From Vermamoeba vermiformis (Eukaryota > Tubulinea > Echinamoebida), in the NCBI GenBank assembly GCA_045837725.1, contig JBEWZL010000066.1, positions 310,001-374,000 on the forward strand: DNA of 64,000 nt, written 5' to 3'. The notes beneath the pieces were generated by a model. The model was not told where the DNA came from and searched no databases. It worked only from the letters and a program-made list of their open reading frames with translations. Position 1 is the first letter of the stretch. Each line of letters starts with the position of its first letter. The position numbers were made by a program, and so were the translations under genes. Of this stretch, positions 23,304 through 35,795 are shown one piece after another.

Positions 23304-26300
23304 TTACATGAGTGCGGACAGTCGCTGAACCACAGTATTCATCAGTGGTCTTTGCGCGGGGTCTTGGTGCCAACAGTCTTCGATCAACTCGATGATATCA
23401 GCATTAATCCCAGCTCTGTGTTCGAGAGCCAATCGCTTTCCAGATTTAATATGAATCTCGATGTCTGATTGCCACTCAAAATCTATAAAAGGCTGTTGTT
23501 CGTAAATCACTTCCCACATTAAAATCGCAAAACTGTAAACATCTGCGCTCATGTCAATGCGCGGATTCTTTCCGAGTGCCTCTGGTGCCATGTACGAAAT
23601 TGTGCCTACGTTCTTAGTCACCGTCATGATATCCTCAGCAATGAATCTAGAGGTTCCAAAGTCTGTCAGTTTGATATGCACTGGTGTCTTAGGCTGGAGA
23701 GAAAACACCAAAATGTTTTGTGGCTTGATGTCGCGATGGACAATTCGGTTCAAGTGCAAGAATTGAAGTGCTTTTGCAATCTCGACTAATATTGTGATTT
23801 TCATCGAATACGACAGCTTCATTTTCTGCATCACGCTGGATAGACTTCCCATTGGTGCATATTCGATCACAATGGCAAAGTTATCTGTGACATTTGAGGC
23901 ACCAATAAATTGGACGATGTTCGGGTGTCGCAAATCTTTCATCAACGTGACTTCTCGTTCGAATTCAATCTTCATTTCGTCATTCAAATGTTGACTGAGT
24001 AGTCGCTTGACAGCCACTTCTTGTCCTCGATAAATTCCGCGACTAACAGAGCCAAATCTACCCAAGATAATTAATTAGGTCGATGTAAAGGAAACTCGGA
24101 TATTAAGTTAAAAAATTACCCTCCGCCGCCGAGATGTTCGCCAGTCATTTCGATTTCTGCCAAGTCGATCCAAGTAGACATGGTACTGGCCAATTTGAAT
24201 TCAAGTGCGGAATAAATCTTTTGGCGGTCGAAAACGATGATCAAACAGATCTTGCATTTGGCTGTCATTCTCATTTTCACTGAAAGTGTCAAATTCAACT
24301 GTTTGTCTTCTTCCAATAAAAATGACGCTGGTTCAACTTTGATTTCGTATTTGGGAGATTGTGGAGAATAAATATCAATTCTAACTCCGTCTTCATGTAG
24401 CAGCGAATATTTCTTCTTCTTTGCTCGGAATATTGATGATGACGGTGGCGCGTAAAACGAAATTTCATGTTGAGTCCACGTGTCAACTTTGACAGGTTCT
24501 TTTGCCACACTAGGCATCGACACGTTGATTTTTCCTGGCAACGAATCTAACGGACAATACGTGTACTCGTCAGTGGGCATCCATTCCCAAGTAGTCGACG
24601 GAATAACTGACACGACGTCACGTGCCAAAGATTCAGTCTTGGCTTGGGTGAGCAACGATTGAAGTTCAATCTCCTTCTCTTGTTTGGCCAATAACTTTCT
24701 TCGAAATATCACGACGGCGACAATTGCAACAACGACGACTAATACCGGCGCAACGATCGCTATTACCAAAATTGGAACTGTCAAACTTGACACCGACTCG
24801 AAAATGAACGGCATCGATTCTGCAGTAGCACTTCCGCATCGAGCTCTGACGGTGTATCGTCGTCCTTGAGTTTCTCTTGTCACGGTGATAGCAATAGTGC
24901 TGCTTTCGGCGTCGATAAAGTCTTGACTAATTTGGATCCCGTCCAAAAACCAAGCGTGATTGGTGCAATCTTCTTCCAAAATAGCGACTTGGAGCGTTAC
25001 TGTCATTTCAGAAAACCACGTGTGCTGCACAGTCGTCGGGTGAGGGCCGTCAAATATCGTGTCATATTCGACCAGTTTGAGATCCGCGCAGGTTGTAGCA
25101 GATCCAGCTGGGTTTGTTGCAGTCATGCAAATTTGATGTAATACACCGCACGACAGTTGAGCTGGCATTATAGCAAGTACTGGACTGGTCGTCGATTGCA
25201 CTACTCCATTGATGGTCCAAGCGTAGCTGACATTTTGACCGAGAGTACTGAGCTGTATTGTCGTAGTCTTGTGACATAGACTGACAGTGTCAATTAAGTT
25301 TGCGCTGAATTCTGGGGGCCCGTTGACTGTTAGTGTCGCATCTTGTCGGATCCGTTGATTGCACTGATCGAATATTTCTACGGTGTACTTTCCATCGGCA
25401 CTTTCGGATACATTTGTTAACATCAAAGTCGGGTCGGTTTGATCGGTAAGGGTTGTGAGTTCATGGCTCCAGCTGACTCTTGAATAGGGACCAGAAATAT
25501 CGACGGAAAATTCGTGTGACTGGCCACGAAAGATTGCACTGTTTGAAATTGCATTCAACGCGGTCGTGAATCTCTTGCTGGCGAAAAATCTGCTGCTGCC
25601 CGTTTCCCCGACAAGTACGAACGATGACGTCACGCGTGGTAGTTGGTTTGGCGCTTGATTGGCCGAGTAAAACCATTCGCCAGTCGTAGTTTCATAAACA
25701 GTGAATGAATTTCTACTTATGGCAATGATTTTGCTGCCACGGACACGTGTTTGTACGACAGTGTCAATTGGAAATGACAGCTGTGTAAATGTCCTGCGTG
25801 TCAGGTCAAGTCTGTCTACTCGCTGCGTTCGAAATAAATAGACAAAGTTGTCTAAATACGCCATTGCCAATTCTCCAGCCAGAAAATGTGTTGGCATGTC
25901 AAGCACGGTCCAAAATGCATCTTCAATGTCATAGATATCTATTCTAGTTGATAAGTCGCCATTTTCTGTTGTTCCTTCACCGAACAAAACATATTCCGGT
26001 GTAGTTAACAGTTTGACATTTGCGCGAGGCGTGCTTAAGCGTGCGGTGGTGAAGGATTTGTCTGTTTTGTTGAAAATGACAACTTGGGTACTGGGCTCTG
26101 CGTACGACGTTAAAAACATCAGCGTGTCAGTTGAAGTCCACGAGACCATAGAACGTTGTTCCGTATCTTGCCACAGTCTCTCGCCCGTGTCCATGTTCAC
26201 GGCGAGAATAGCATTTCTGTTGTTGAAGGCAAAAAACAACGTGTTCCAATTCGCAAAGTGGGGCTGAAGTCCAGCTGCCTCGGGAATTTCAACCTCTGTC

Positions 26301-27752
26301 GTCCATTGATCCAACAGGATGTTGTAAAAATAGAAAGTCCAAGTATGTGACTGCCAAATTAAGTAATCGTCGGTGATGATGGTAATTCGCCCGGACGCTG
26401 TCGGCGGCACTATCAGTTCTAACTTGGTTTGTGGTACTGTCGAGCATTGCTATTTGGGGGGTGAGCGTAGAAACAGCAAAAACAAGATATCGCTCCGATG
26501 TTGCTTGTAACTGGGGTCGTGGGAGGTATTGTATCTCGGTGGTCTCGCTCGTCAATAAGTTGTTACTGATGATTCTGCCAAATGTAGTCCAATAGACATT
26601 ATCGCCACTAATGGCGGTATTAACATTCAATGGGACAACAGTTTGCGTCAATAACGCTGCAGTGTTGATAGTCAGAACTGACGCTAATGAACGTGTCGTG
26701 CTTGTGGCGTAAATGATTCCATTGTGGGCTATAATGTTCGTTACTGCTGGATAAAATCGTTGCGGCAAGTTGTACCGCGTAGAAGTACTTCGTTCAAAAT
26801 TAGTAACGACAATTTGACCGGGCTCTATCGTGTATAGCTCGTTGTTAATCATCACGTGACCAAATCTGTTGTTGATGACTGGCAGCGTTTGAGACAGGAT
26901 TAATTGTCCGGTGAGCGAGATGAGATTTAATTGCCCGTTGCCAGATATCAAAACAATTGCCGAAGATGATGGCGCAAAGTACATTCCAAAGTTGGCGAGA
27001 GCAGCTCTGACTGGACTCGGAAATTGGCCGGTTCTGATTCTTGTTTCAACGTCATACATATCCACCATTAAATTGTTATTAATGTTTGTCATGCATATTA
27101 GGTGAGTTCCGTTGGTAGTGGCGCCTAACCACGCGATCTGTTATTATTGGGCTAGCTGAGAGATTTTCTGGATCTACGATCAATATTGTATCTCCGTATA
27201 TAATCGCCTTGGAGCCTATAGCTATGCCTCTGAGATAAGCATTTACATATAATTCTGCTGGAATTGACCGGGTGGATCCCGAGTGCGTGTCAAAAATGTC
27301 AATCTGAGCTTGGTATGTTCCATCGGCGAGAAAGCCTCCAATAAATAATATATATTGACCGACTGCTAGTGTTAATATTTGTCGACGAGAGGTAGGTAAT
27401 CGCATTGTTGACCACTGATTTTGTTTCGTGTCCAAAATGTCAACCAGATCGGATGTGCCAACACCTGCTGCATCCTGCATTCCAACGAAATAAATTTTAT
27501 CATCCACGATTGCCATCGAGGATCCGGGACGTGGCACGCTTAGTTCCAGTGGTACAAAGCAACCTTTTATCAATATTATTATTTTTAATATAAATTTATT
27601 TTGGAACAAGTACGAGCATACCTTTAATTACGGCAAAATATAAGAAAACAATAATTGCTTCGTATAAAATATTCTTTTTTGCTAAAAGAAACGAATGTTA
27701 ATTAATAAAAACGGCTTTTAAAAAAATATGAAGCATTTTTACCTCTCTGCAT
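23304..27752 (-). CDS. Receptor-type TKL protein kinase with kelch-like and Ig-like ectodomain
   Basis: Order: signal peptide starting at the ATG 27752 (MQR, then KNILYEAIIVFLYFAVIKGC after one intron); a long kelch/galactose-oxidase-like ectodomain (about 27560-25600; e.g. KIYFVGMQD, YILFIGGF, NGIIYATS, FVYLFRTQRVDRLDL); Ig/PKD-like domains (SADGKYTVEIFDQCN, SYAWTINGVVQ, about 25560-24830); one membrane helix (VPILVIAIVAPVLVVVVAIV) followed by RRKLL; a juxtamembrane region; and a kinase domain (24140-23304). Kinase motifs are LGGGRFGSV, VAVKRL, VHRDIKPQN, TDFGTSRF, YMAPEAL and DVYSFAILMWEV. The last two, with HPNIVQFIGA, place it in the TKL group, so it is probably a Ser/Thr or dual-specificity surface receptor. 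HRDIKPQN and DFG indicate an active kinase. Two +1 breaks (near 27135 and 26425) interrupt the otherwise continuous ectodomain. The ligand is unknown. Confidence 0.85.
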
Positions 27753-28032
27753 TGTCTGTTTCCCTAATCCACCATTGAATTAGACATATGTCGTTGTTAT
27801 GTTGCACGTATCAAACTTTGTTACACAATGGGACAAAAATTTTCCGACGAGTTTAGGAGATCTAATGGCGTAATAAACCAGTGCAGCCACAATGAGCAAC
27901 GGATCTTTTGAATAAATCTTCAATTGATGTATCGTTTATTAAAAACGAAGGACGGCGTCACTCGAATACATCGTAACGGCAAGATTTTGTGTCATTCTCT
28001 TTCCTGGATCACGCTTTAAATAAAATACTTGA

Positions 28033-30936
28033 TTATGTTTCTTTTTCTTTGAAATGCATTGCAGCGTCCGGCATAATCGAGATAACGGACACGCCCCACT
28101 TATTTTTCAGCGTCAGATCCGCACCTTTGTCCACCATTTCTTTGCACAACCAATGCACTTCGTTCCTTTGCAATGCCAACATCAGCGGTGTGTTGCCGTC
28201 CTTGTTCTGAATATTGACGTTGGGATTCTGCTGTAACAAATAGCTTTGCACTTCATTGCGGTGCATTGGATAGCTCAACAACACATTTCCGTTGATGTCT
28301 TGAGTGTTGATGTCAAAGCCAACTTGTTCGATCAAAAATTCAGCTAAGAATAGGTACGAAGTGGCCAAGCTGAAGAGATTGTGCGAGAGCTGGGCGTCGG
28401 TTTTGGACATCTCGATTATTTTCTTCGTTTCGTTAATGACGAATTGAATGTTCTCTGGTGTCATCAAATGACTTGCGTTTTGAGTAAACCAATCTAACAG
28501 ATTAACAGTCAGTCATAATGTATGAGGATGAATTAGAGCTAATCGTTACCTTTGGATATGAGCACACTGTAGCCCTTGAAGTACTTGACGAGATAATAAA
28601 CAAACGAGTGTCCCTGTACATCCACCGCTTGGAGTTTGACGTTGTGCTTGAGCAGTTCTTGAATGAGGTGGAAGTCCGATTTGAGACAAGCAATCATCAG
28701 CGGTGTCATGTTGAAGCCTTGTTTAGGCAAGTTACAATCGGCACCGCATTTCACCAGCGTCGACAGCAATGAACTACATCTTGGATAATCAAGGACGTAG
28801 TGGATCGGTGCAATGCCGTTGTTATCTACTTTGTTGACGTCAACATGCGCTGCAAGATATTTCATCACATCTGCACTGTTAAATATCGCGTAATGTATGG
28901 CTGTCTTGCCTTCGCTGTCTGTCAAATCAGGTCTAGCGCCACGTGCCACGAGATACTCTATCATTGGAAAGAGCTGGCGCTGGCCAGAAGCTATTGCCCC
29001 GAGAAGCGGCGTTACTTTTGTACCTTCTTCGTCAGAGTAAGCATTAATATCTGCGCCATAGAACAACAATAAATCGACAATTCCCAAGAGCCTATATACA
29101 GGGAGCATAGGTCTCTGTCTAGCGAGTTCATATAAAGGCTGTAATCCTTTTGCAGGCGAAGGCTCGGCTCCGTTCTCTAACAGCCAGCCTATTAAATCTT
29201 CGCGTTGTTCTTTAATTGCCACGAGCAGCGGTGTCATGTGATTGGTATCAGCGAGATTGATGTTGATGTTATATTTCTTGACGGCGTGATCCAGCACTGG
29301 AATTTCGGCTTCCCAGCATTTGATCATGTAGTTGAATAGTGATGTGCCTACTTCATCGCTGTCCTCATCATCTTGTTCTACTTTGTTCAGGTCTTCAATC
29401 TTCAACAAATCCACAAAGAAATCTAGCATAGTCTATCTTCTCGCTGATTAATAAATTGCACCAATGCAAGTCAAAGAGCCAATTTATGTCCGGAGAGCTG
29501 TTGGCGTTCTTCTCAATGATCAGTTTTATCACTTGTTGGATAAACGTTATGTTATCACTTTTGCGATTATCGTCTTTTTCATCACCAAACAGCGCGCTTC
29601 CATCAATTTTAGCACCAGCGTTGACTAGGTACTCAATCCACGACATATTCTCGAGTGTCAATGCACGTTGGATTGGAGTCTGGTAGTTCGCGTTTTTGCA
29701 AGTCAGCCAATCGTTTGCTAATGGGCCAAACTCTCTGATGTACTCGTCAATCAAGCCTGTTTCATAACCACCATCCATTACATGGTGCACAATATTGCCG
29801 GTCTTATCCGCGGATGAAATCATTCGTTGAAGTTGTTCTTTGGTGAATATCTTGTGAAGTTCCGCGGAATCAAAAGAACTTGCGAGGCGCTCCATAACGG
29901 CAGGAGTCATAGTTTCCGAGATTTCTGCGGCGTTTTTGATCAAAAAGGCTTCTATATTCTCTTTTTCGTCTCGCTCTAACAACATGTTGAGTCCGTCAAT
30001 CGCCGGGAAGTACTCGTAATAGAAAAACGCTTTCCAAGAATCCTTTGCCACTAGTTTTGTGGCCACGCTCGATAACGAAGTCTTTTTTGGTCTTCTCACA
30101 TTAATTGGTTGACGAGTGATAGCCGGAAATTTGTATTCGTTGATACGGTCCTGCAAATCAATCTCGTATTGGACTGATGAATACTTGGCCAGCTGTTTGA
30201 CATCCTCGACTTTCGATCGCATTATGTGGCACAGTAAGGGTGATTTGTAATCGTCCCCAGTCCATACGTCATCACCTGCCCATATTTGATCATATGAGTA
30301 GTGCTTGCGCCAATTTTTATCTGACATGCTGCTGATGCGCAATTCGATGTTCTTCGGTACTTCTTTCACCAAATTCGTGCTACTGTGCAGCACTTTGAGC
30401 GAGGGGAAGCTATCCAAGAGATTTGTTACAGATACAGGCCATTGAACGGCTAATTCCACCACGTTTGGATGTTTCTTAGTCGAGTTCCATTGCAATTGTT
30501 GGTCCAGAAACTGAACTCTCGTTGCGTTCGGAAATAAGTCCATCATATTGCTCGAAATACAGGCTGTTTTGATGGAATCGAATGTCATGCCAGGGAAGTT
30601 ACTTCCGTCATATTCCATGGAGAATTGGACGAATGTATGAAGTCGTGGTGAAGATTTGAATAAGGCAGCCAATTGAGCTTTGGATAAACGAAGCCCCGTA
30701 AGCACGATTGTTGTAACTTTAAATCTTGATGCGATCGTAAAATACTTGTACATGTGCAGCGGTATCGAGGTGTTAATAAGCAGCTGTTTGTCGTCAGCCA
30801 GGATGGCAGCTTGGTACCATTGCTTGCAAACAAAAATCAAAGATTGGAGCCAATATTCAAACCGAAAATATCCGAATATGAAATTGCCCAATATCTCGTC
30901 AGGAAGTAGCGCAAAGTCGAAGTAGATGTCTGACAT
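28033..30936 (-). CDS. F-box protein with ankyrin repeats
   Basis: The start at 30936 gives MSDIYFDFALLPDEILGNFI followed by WLQSLIFVCKQWYQAAI, a typical F-box. A leucine-rich-like middle region follows, then at least eight ankyrin repeats: TPIQRALTLENMSWIEYLVNAG, MTPLLVAIKEQREDLIGWLL, TPLLGAIASGQ, KTAIHYAIFNSADVMKYLA, IAPIHYVLDY, MTPLMIACLKSDFHLIQELL and NTPLMLALQRNEVHWLCKEM. Ankyrin repeats probably hold the ubiquitylation target of an SCF ligase (inference). The gene has few introns; one is clear at about 28553-28498. A +1 shift is needed near 29405, where the zero frame hits TGA immediately after GFVED and the +1 frame continues into EDLNKVEQDDEDS. About 950 residues in total. Confidence 0.82.
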
Positions 30937-31212
30937 TTTATTAGAAATTATCAAAAATGAATTCTTTAATTAAAAATTTACCTTCGGTCATCTTTCGTTT
31001 AGGAACGTAGTTATTAAATGAAGCCTATTTTTCAACATCATGTTAAATAAATATTTTGGACAAATGAAGATGCTTACTTGGACATCCGCTTTATGTTTCT
31101 TCGAATTTCTCTGATCGTTGGTAGTTGATGCATTTCTTTTCATTGTTAACTATTGTACGATATCTTGTGCAGTGCTCTTATGTCCAACTAAAAAGCCGAA
31201 GAAACAGATCTT

Positions 31213-34200
31213 TTATTTCGTCTTTATCGACATAAACCGAGGTAACAACGGGTTTCTATCGCTGTTAGGAATATTATTCTTTTGGTTTTCGATATATTCT
31301 GTCAAGTTCTTAATCATTGAGGCCAAACACGAGTCCACACAACTACGAGCAATGCTTCGCAACTCCAAAAAGTCCTCAGGCTTGAAAGGATTGACCTTCT
31401 CGAACAACTTCGGATTGGCTTTGAACTTCTCAAGGACCTCGTCCTTTAGAACTACACCGATTTGATTAGACAGAGTCGTGAACAGTTCGTAGCGACTGGC
31501 AACCGAGTCACGTAAGTCATAATGTGGATCTGTTAAAAAACACTTGTTAGAGGATACGAATGTAGTGATAGTAGAGGATAGAGTACAACGTACCTATTTC
31601 TTCGGGCGTTAATACATCGCCGTACTTGGTAATGACGAGGGGCTTAATGAGATGCTTCCAGAAGTACATGCTTGCAGTACTGTTTCCACTGTTAAATTAT
31701 CAAAGTTAGGTGTGGTAATTGTTGAAACGAACGAGCTAGTTACTTACAAGACTAGGTTAAGATAGGATACGAGAGTATTTACAGACAAGCCAGAAACAGA
31801 GACCGACTTTAGGCGTCGCAAAGTGGTGCGTAAAAACACTTTGGCTACACGTGAGATAATCTCGGCAAACACCAAGCTTGAGTACTTAGGGCTCTGCGTG
31901 ATATTTTGTTAGTCAATCTCTGAAGGGTGATGTTCAGAATAAGACTTACGTTCTTCAAGTAGGGTCGCAACAAGCCCAAAAATCGGATATTAATACCGAT
32001 TCCATGGAGTTCTAAAGTTAATGTAGGACCGTCATAAACTTTGATTTCTTCGTTGATGAGAAGCTCGGCAAAGTACGGGATCAGCTTCTCTTTCAAGTAG
32101 TCTTCGACTTCTTGCAAGTTTTGTTCGTCTTTTCTCTTGTCTTCGTCTTCAACTTGGAACATTGTAAACGCGTCAGAACTCAACGGCACTTTCCACTGCT
32201 GTAACATTTCATAGCGGAGAAGATTGTACAACTGTCGTCCTTTGAGGGATGATGTTGCGACGATGATAGCATCGCCGTAGATCGGAACTTGAGCCATACT
32301 TGTAGCTCGTCTATTAAGAGTGGGATTTGTCAAGTGCTGTTCATATGATAGGATTAGTATTGGTTGAATGTAGAAGGCTATGTGCTTGTACCTCTTTATC
32401 GATGTAAAAGATGGAGCCACGAGGGAACAGCGACTCTTTGAGTTCAATGCTAGGATTGTCCTTGATCTCTGCAAACTGATTGCGCACTTCAGTTCTCCAG
32501 CCCTTAACACGGACTTCAATAATTTGCAACGGAGCCATTTTAGTCCATTGGCCGTCCGTGTACTCGGCGTCTCTTGGCATTTTGAACACGTGGAAGGTCT
32601 TTTCTGGTGGAAATGGTGGCATGACACGAGCTGTGTCAATGACGTAGTACCGGCCGTCGAGACCTTTGTGACCTTCAATATCGCCTGGTCCGTAGATCTT
32701 TCGTGGTATCTTGATGCCAACTTTGTGGCCTTTAAGATTGGCGGCCTTCGCAGCTGATCATAAAATAAGATACTTGCTTTAAAGTGAGTAACAAGGCGCA
32801 GTAGTTACCTAGCTTCATCTTTTCATTTAGAATTTTATCCTCCTTTAAAACAGTAACACCTCCGTCATCACTGCCGTATTTGAGCGTGCCTTTACCGATA
32901 GGAAGACATGGGGTGGCTGTTCAAATGTTAGACGGTGTAATTGCGTAAAGTGCGTATAATTACCAATGATTCTGAAGCCGCGATAATCTACAAGAACAGT
33001 AATGGGCACTCTAAGATCAGGGATTCGTGCCCAGAAGTACGCTTTGATGCCTAATATCTCACGATCTAAAGCTCGTTAGTACCGGGTCGATTTTTAGTAA
33101 GACATAGGACTTACTTGCTGCTTTGGCTGCGTTTGAATCGCCACCGTAAATACCCATGGAGTCGATAGCAAACTTGAAGAAGATGCCTTTGAACAGGTAC
33201 TTCTGACCTCCAGCCACACCACCAACGTCAACTGGTTTGATTGACTTTTGTTCTACAGGCAAGTACGCTTCGTCTATGATCACACGAGCAATCATCTCGG
33301 CGTAACCAACAAACTCTCGAACAATGCCGTGATAGTAAGTCAACTGGCCTAACAGCTCCGTTTCTACAAGTAGTTAGCACGTGATGTGAAGACACTCCGA
33401 GTGTCAAACTTACCATTTTTAGTCATTTCAGTTTTGCCGTACGAGTCCAACAAATGGTCTTGCCAGTTACGCACAGGGAATGCAAGTATCTTTTCCATCA
33501 ACGGATGCAAAGTTCTCGTCGTGGTCATGATTTCAAGTTCGCCCTTAGCACCGATAGATGCCGTTGTAACTGGGATTGGCCACTTCTTTTGTTGGCTCGT
33601 CCATTGATTTAGCCTTCTCGAGACCTTCAGGCTCTTCTTCGCTGCTGGACTCGTCTAGCTCTGTCTCACGGTAAACAGTCGAGGGATCGCTGTAGCCTTC
33701 AATTGTCTCTGTGTAGCCCCGGCTAGGCTTGTTTTCTTTATCGTCATCGTCACTAGCTTGGTCTTCATCCAAATCTTCACCTGTGCCGTAGGTGCTCTTG
33801 TAGTAATTGAGGTAACTATCGGTACGAAGAATACTGTTTGATTTCATCAGCGTTTGCTTCTTAAACTGCGTTTCTTGCTCTTTCTTCTCCTCGTCTTCAT
33901 TGTCGCTGTCATAATCCGTGTCGTCCGTCGAATACACTATTTCAATGTATTGATTGGATGTTGATGTCTCAGTGTTTGGCTTGTCGTCTGAAAGAGTGGT
34001 TGGTCCATATAGCGCGATTCAGCACTGTCTAAGTACGTGCTAGACACGCCAAGTCCTTCAGTGTATCGTTCGGATCCACTGTTATTATCGGATGTGCTTA
34101 CGACATATCCTGTGTTGTCGAATTTAGCGCTGAGCCTAGAATTTTCTGACGTTCGTCCGCCTGACGCTTCAGGATATTCTTCGTACTTTTCGATGTTATC

Positions 34201-35246
34201 ACTGCCGGGTTGCGTTGTGCGAAGGTTGACAACTTGATCCGAAGGTTCAGAAACGCTCTCGAAGAAGTTAACGCGAGCTGATAATGTGCCACTAACACTC
34301 TTTTTAAGTGTTCCTGAAGTAGCTGAATTTTTCAATCGTGCAGAGAATGTTCTTTGTAATGTGGGTTTGCTGTTGAGCATTTCCATGTCTTGTGTTAGGG
34401 AGGTATTCTTTGCAACTTTTTCTAAATCTCCGACGAGACTGTCTGATGCATGCGCTCCACGTACATTAGTCTACGAAATTTCAAAGGTTAGGGTTAGGTT
34501 GTTAGCTATTTTTGGGATAGTTTTTGGATCTTACGTTTTCGGTCTCCCAGGCAATTTCATTTTGTATGCCAAATAAACTTCGCAATTTAATAAACGCGTG
34601 ATCGAATTGGTGCTCTTGACCTTTGTCATGATAACACTGGATGCAGTACCGCAGATCTTTGCAATGCGTGCAGACAAACATGACACCAATAATCATTTTG
34701 CGGCAATTTGAGCACGGCTCGTGTTGTAATACTGGCTTATTTTCGACATCTGCGCACGACATTAATTAACAAATTTAGCTATGAGTTATTTTTAGATCGG
34801 AATAAAATTTACAACAAATCCGCGTATGAGATCTTGTATAAAGCGATTGAAGTTGTATTTACCTTTAGTGGCATTGGGGAAATTAAATCCGCGAAGAGCG
34901 TGAGCTAAATCAAACGCTACAAACGCGTGAGTTGCCGGATGGTACTCGGGAGCGATCCTTTCGCATTTGTGACATAGTTTAAAGTCCTCGCATTGAATAC
35001 ATTTATAACCTACAATATAAATCAATATAAAAACGAGCTTGATTCAAATTAAAACACGGAATTCTGATCGACACCACGAAGAGGCAAATAAAATAATAAC
35101 CTCAATAATTAGCGTCATTATATTAATTTATATCCATGTCATTTCTTCTAATATATTAAGGTACCTTTAGTTACGGTAGAGGCGTTCTTCTGTCCAGTTT
35201 GAAATAGGCGTTGCTGGCAAACACTACAAGTTAACTTGCTGGACAT
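31213..35246 (-). CDS. ZZ-type zinc finger protein with CLU central domain
   Basis: The start at 35246 (MSSKLTCSVCQQRL) opens a run of Cys/His-rich units: CxxC pairs, YKCIQCEDFKLCHKCER and CSNCRKMIIGVMFVCTHCKDLRYCIQCYHDKG...H, fitting two or three ZZ-type zinc fingers (about 35240-34560). A low-complexity acidic/serine-rich linker of about 280 residues follows (for example STDDTDYDSDNEDEEKKEQE). The C-terminal half matches the central domain of CLU/TIF31 proteins: GHKGLDGRYYVIDTARVMPP followed by FPPEKTFHVFKMPRD, then LELHGIGINIRFLGLL. CLU proteins bind mRNAs for mitochondrial proteins and affect mitochondrial distribution; CLU-N and TPR parts are not seen here, so the role may differ. The linker junction near 33993 needs a -1 shift at a T run, the only such case in the window. 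Confidence 0.78.
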
Positions 35247-35795
35247 TTTGATATTTACAATGACTCAATATGATTGAGTTGTGTAGTGTTGCTATTTAAA
35301 ATAAGTATGAAATGGTCAGCGTCAAGCGATTTTCGGTTCTTTGACGATATTTTTTTCGCGTCTTCTGAAAATGTGGAAAAACTCACAAAAGAGAAACATT
35401 AACCTTTAAGAACACCACAAAATTGTATATTGCGACGTGATTTTTGGTTGACACATCGCGATGACCGTTTAAACACTTCCCGATTGTAAGATCGATTGTA
35501 AGATTCAGATCTCTGAGCGTGACATACATTCTGATCGTCATTCGCTATTGTTCCTATTATTCTAAAATTCCGCCACCCCTTAAGGTCCCATTTTGCGTAT
35601 CTTTGTTGGACGAGTAAATCACAGTAACGGTTAATTTTTTGGCAGCCAAGGGAAAAGATTTTATGCGCATTGTTCGTCAAAGCCAATTACGTCCTTGTAT
35701 CATATCACACATATTATTAAAGATATTTACATAATAGTTGTTGTGCTGTCCAGTTGACACGAAGACTACAAGGTCGATCTGGATGAACCGGCACA
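35247..35795. other. Divergent promoter region between ZZ-CLU and VPS13 genes
   Basis: About 550 bp separate the two divergent start codons. AT-rich, with one reverse open frame (35399-35686) that lacks an obvious start context or family similarity. It is probably a bidirectional promoter; no defined site is recognised. Confidence 0.35.
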
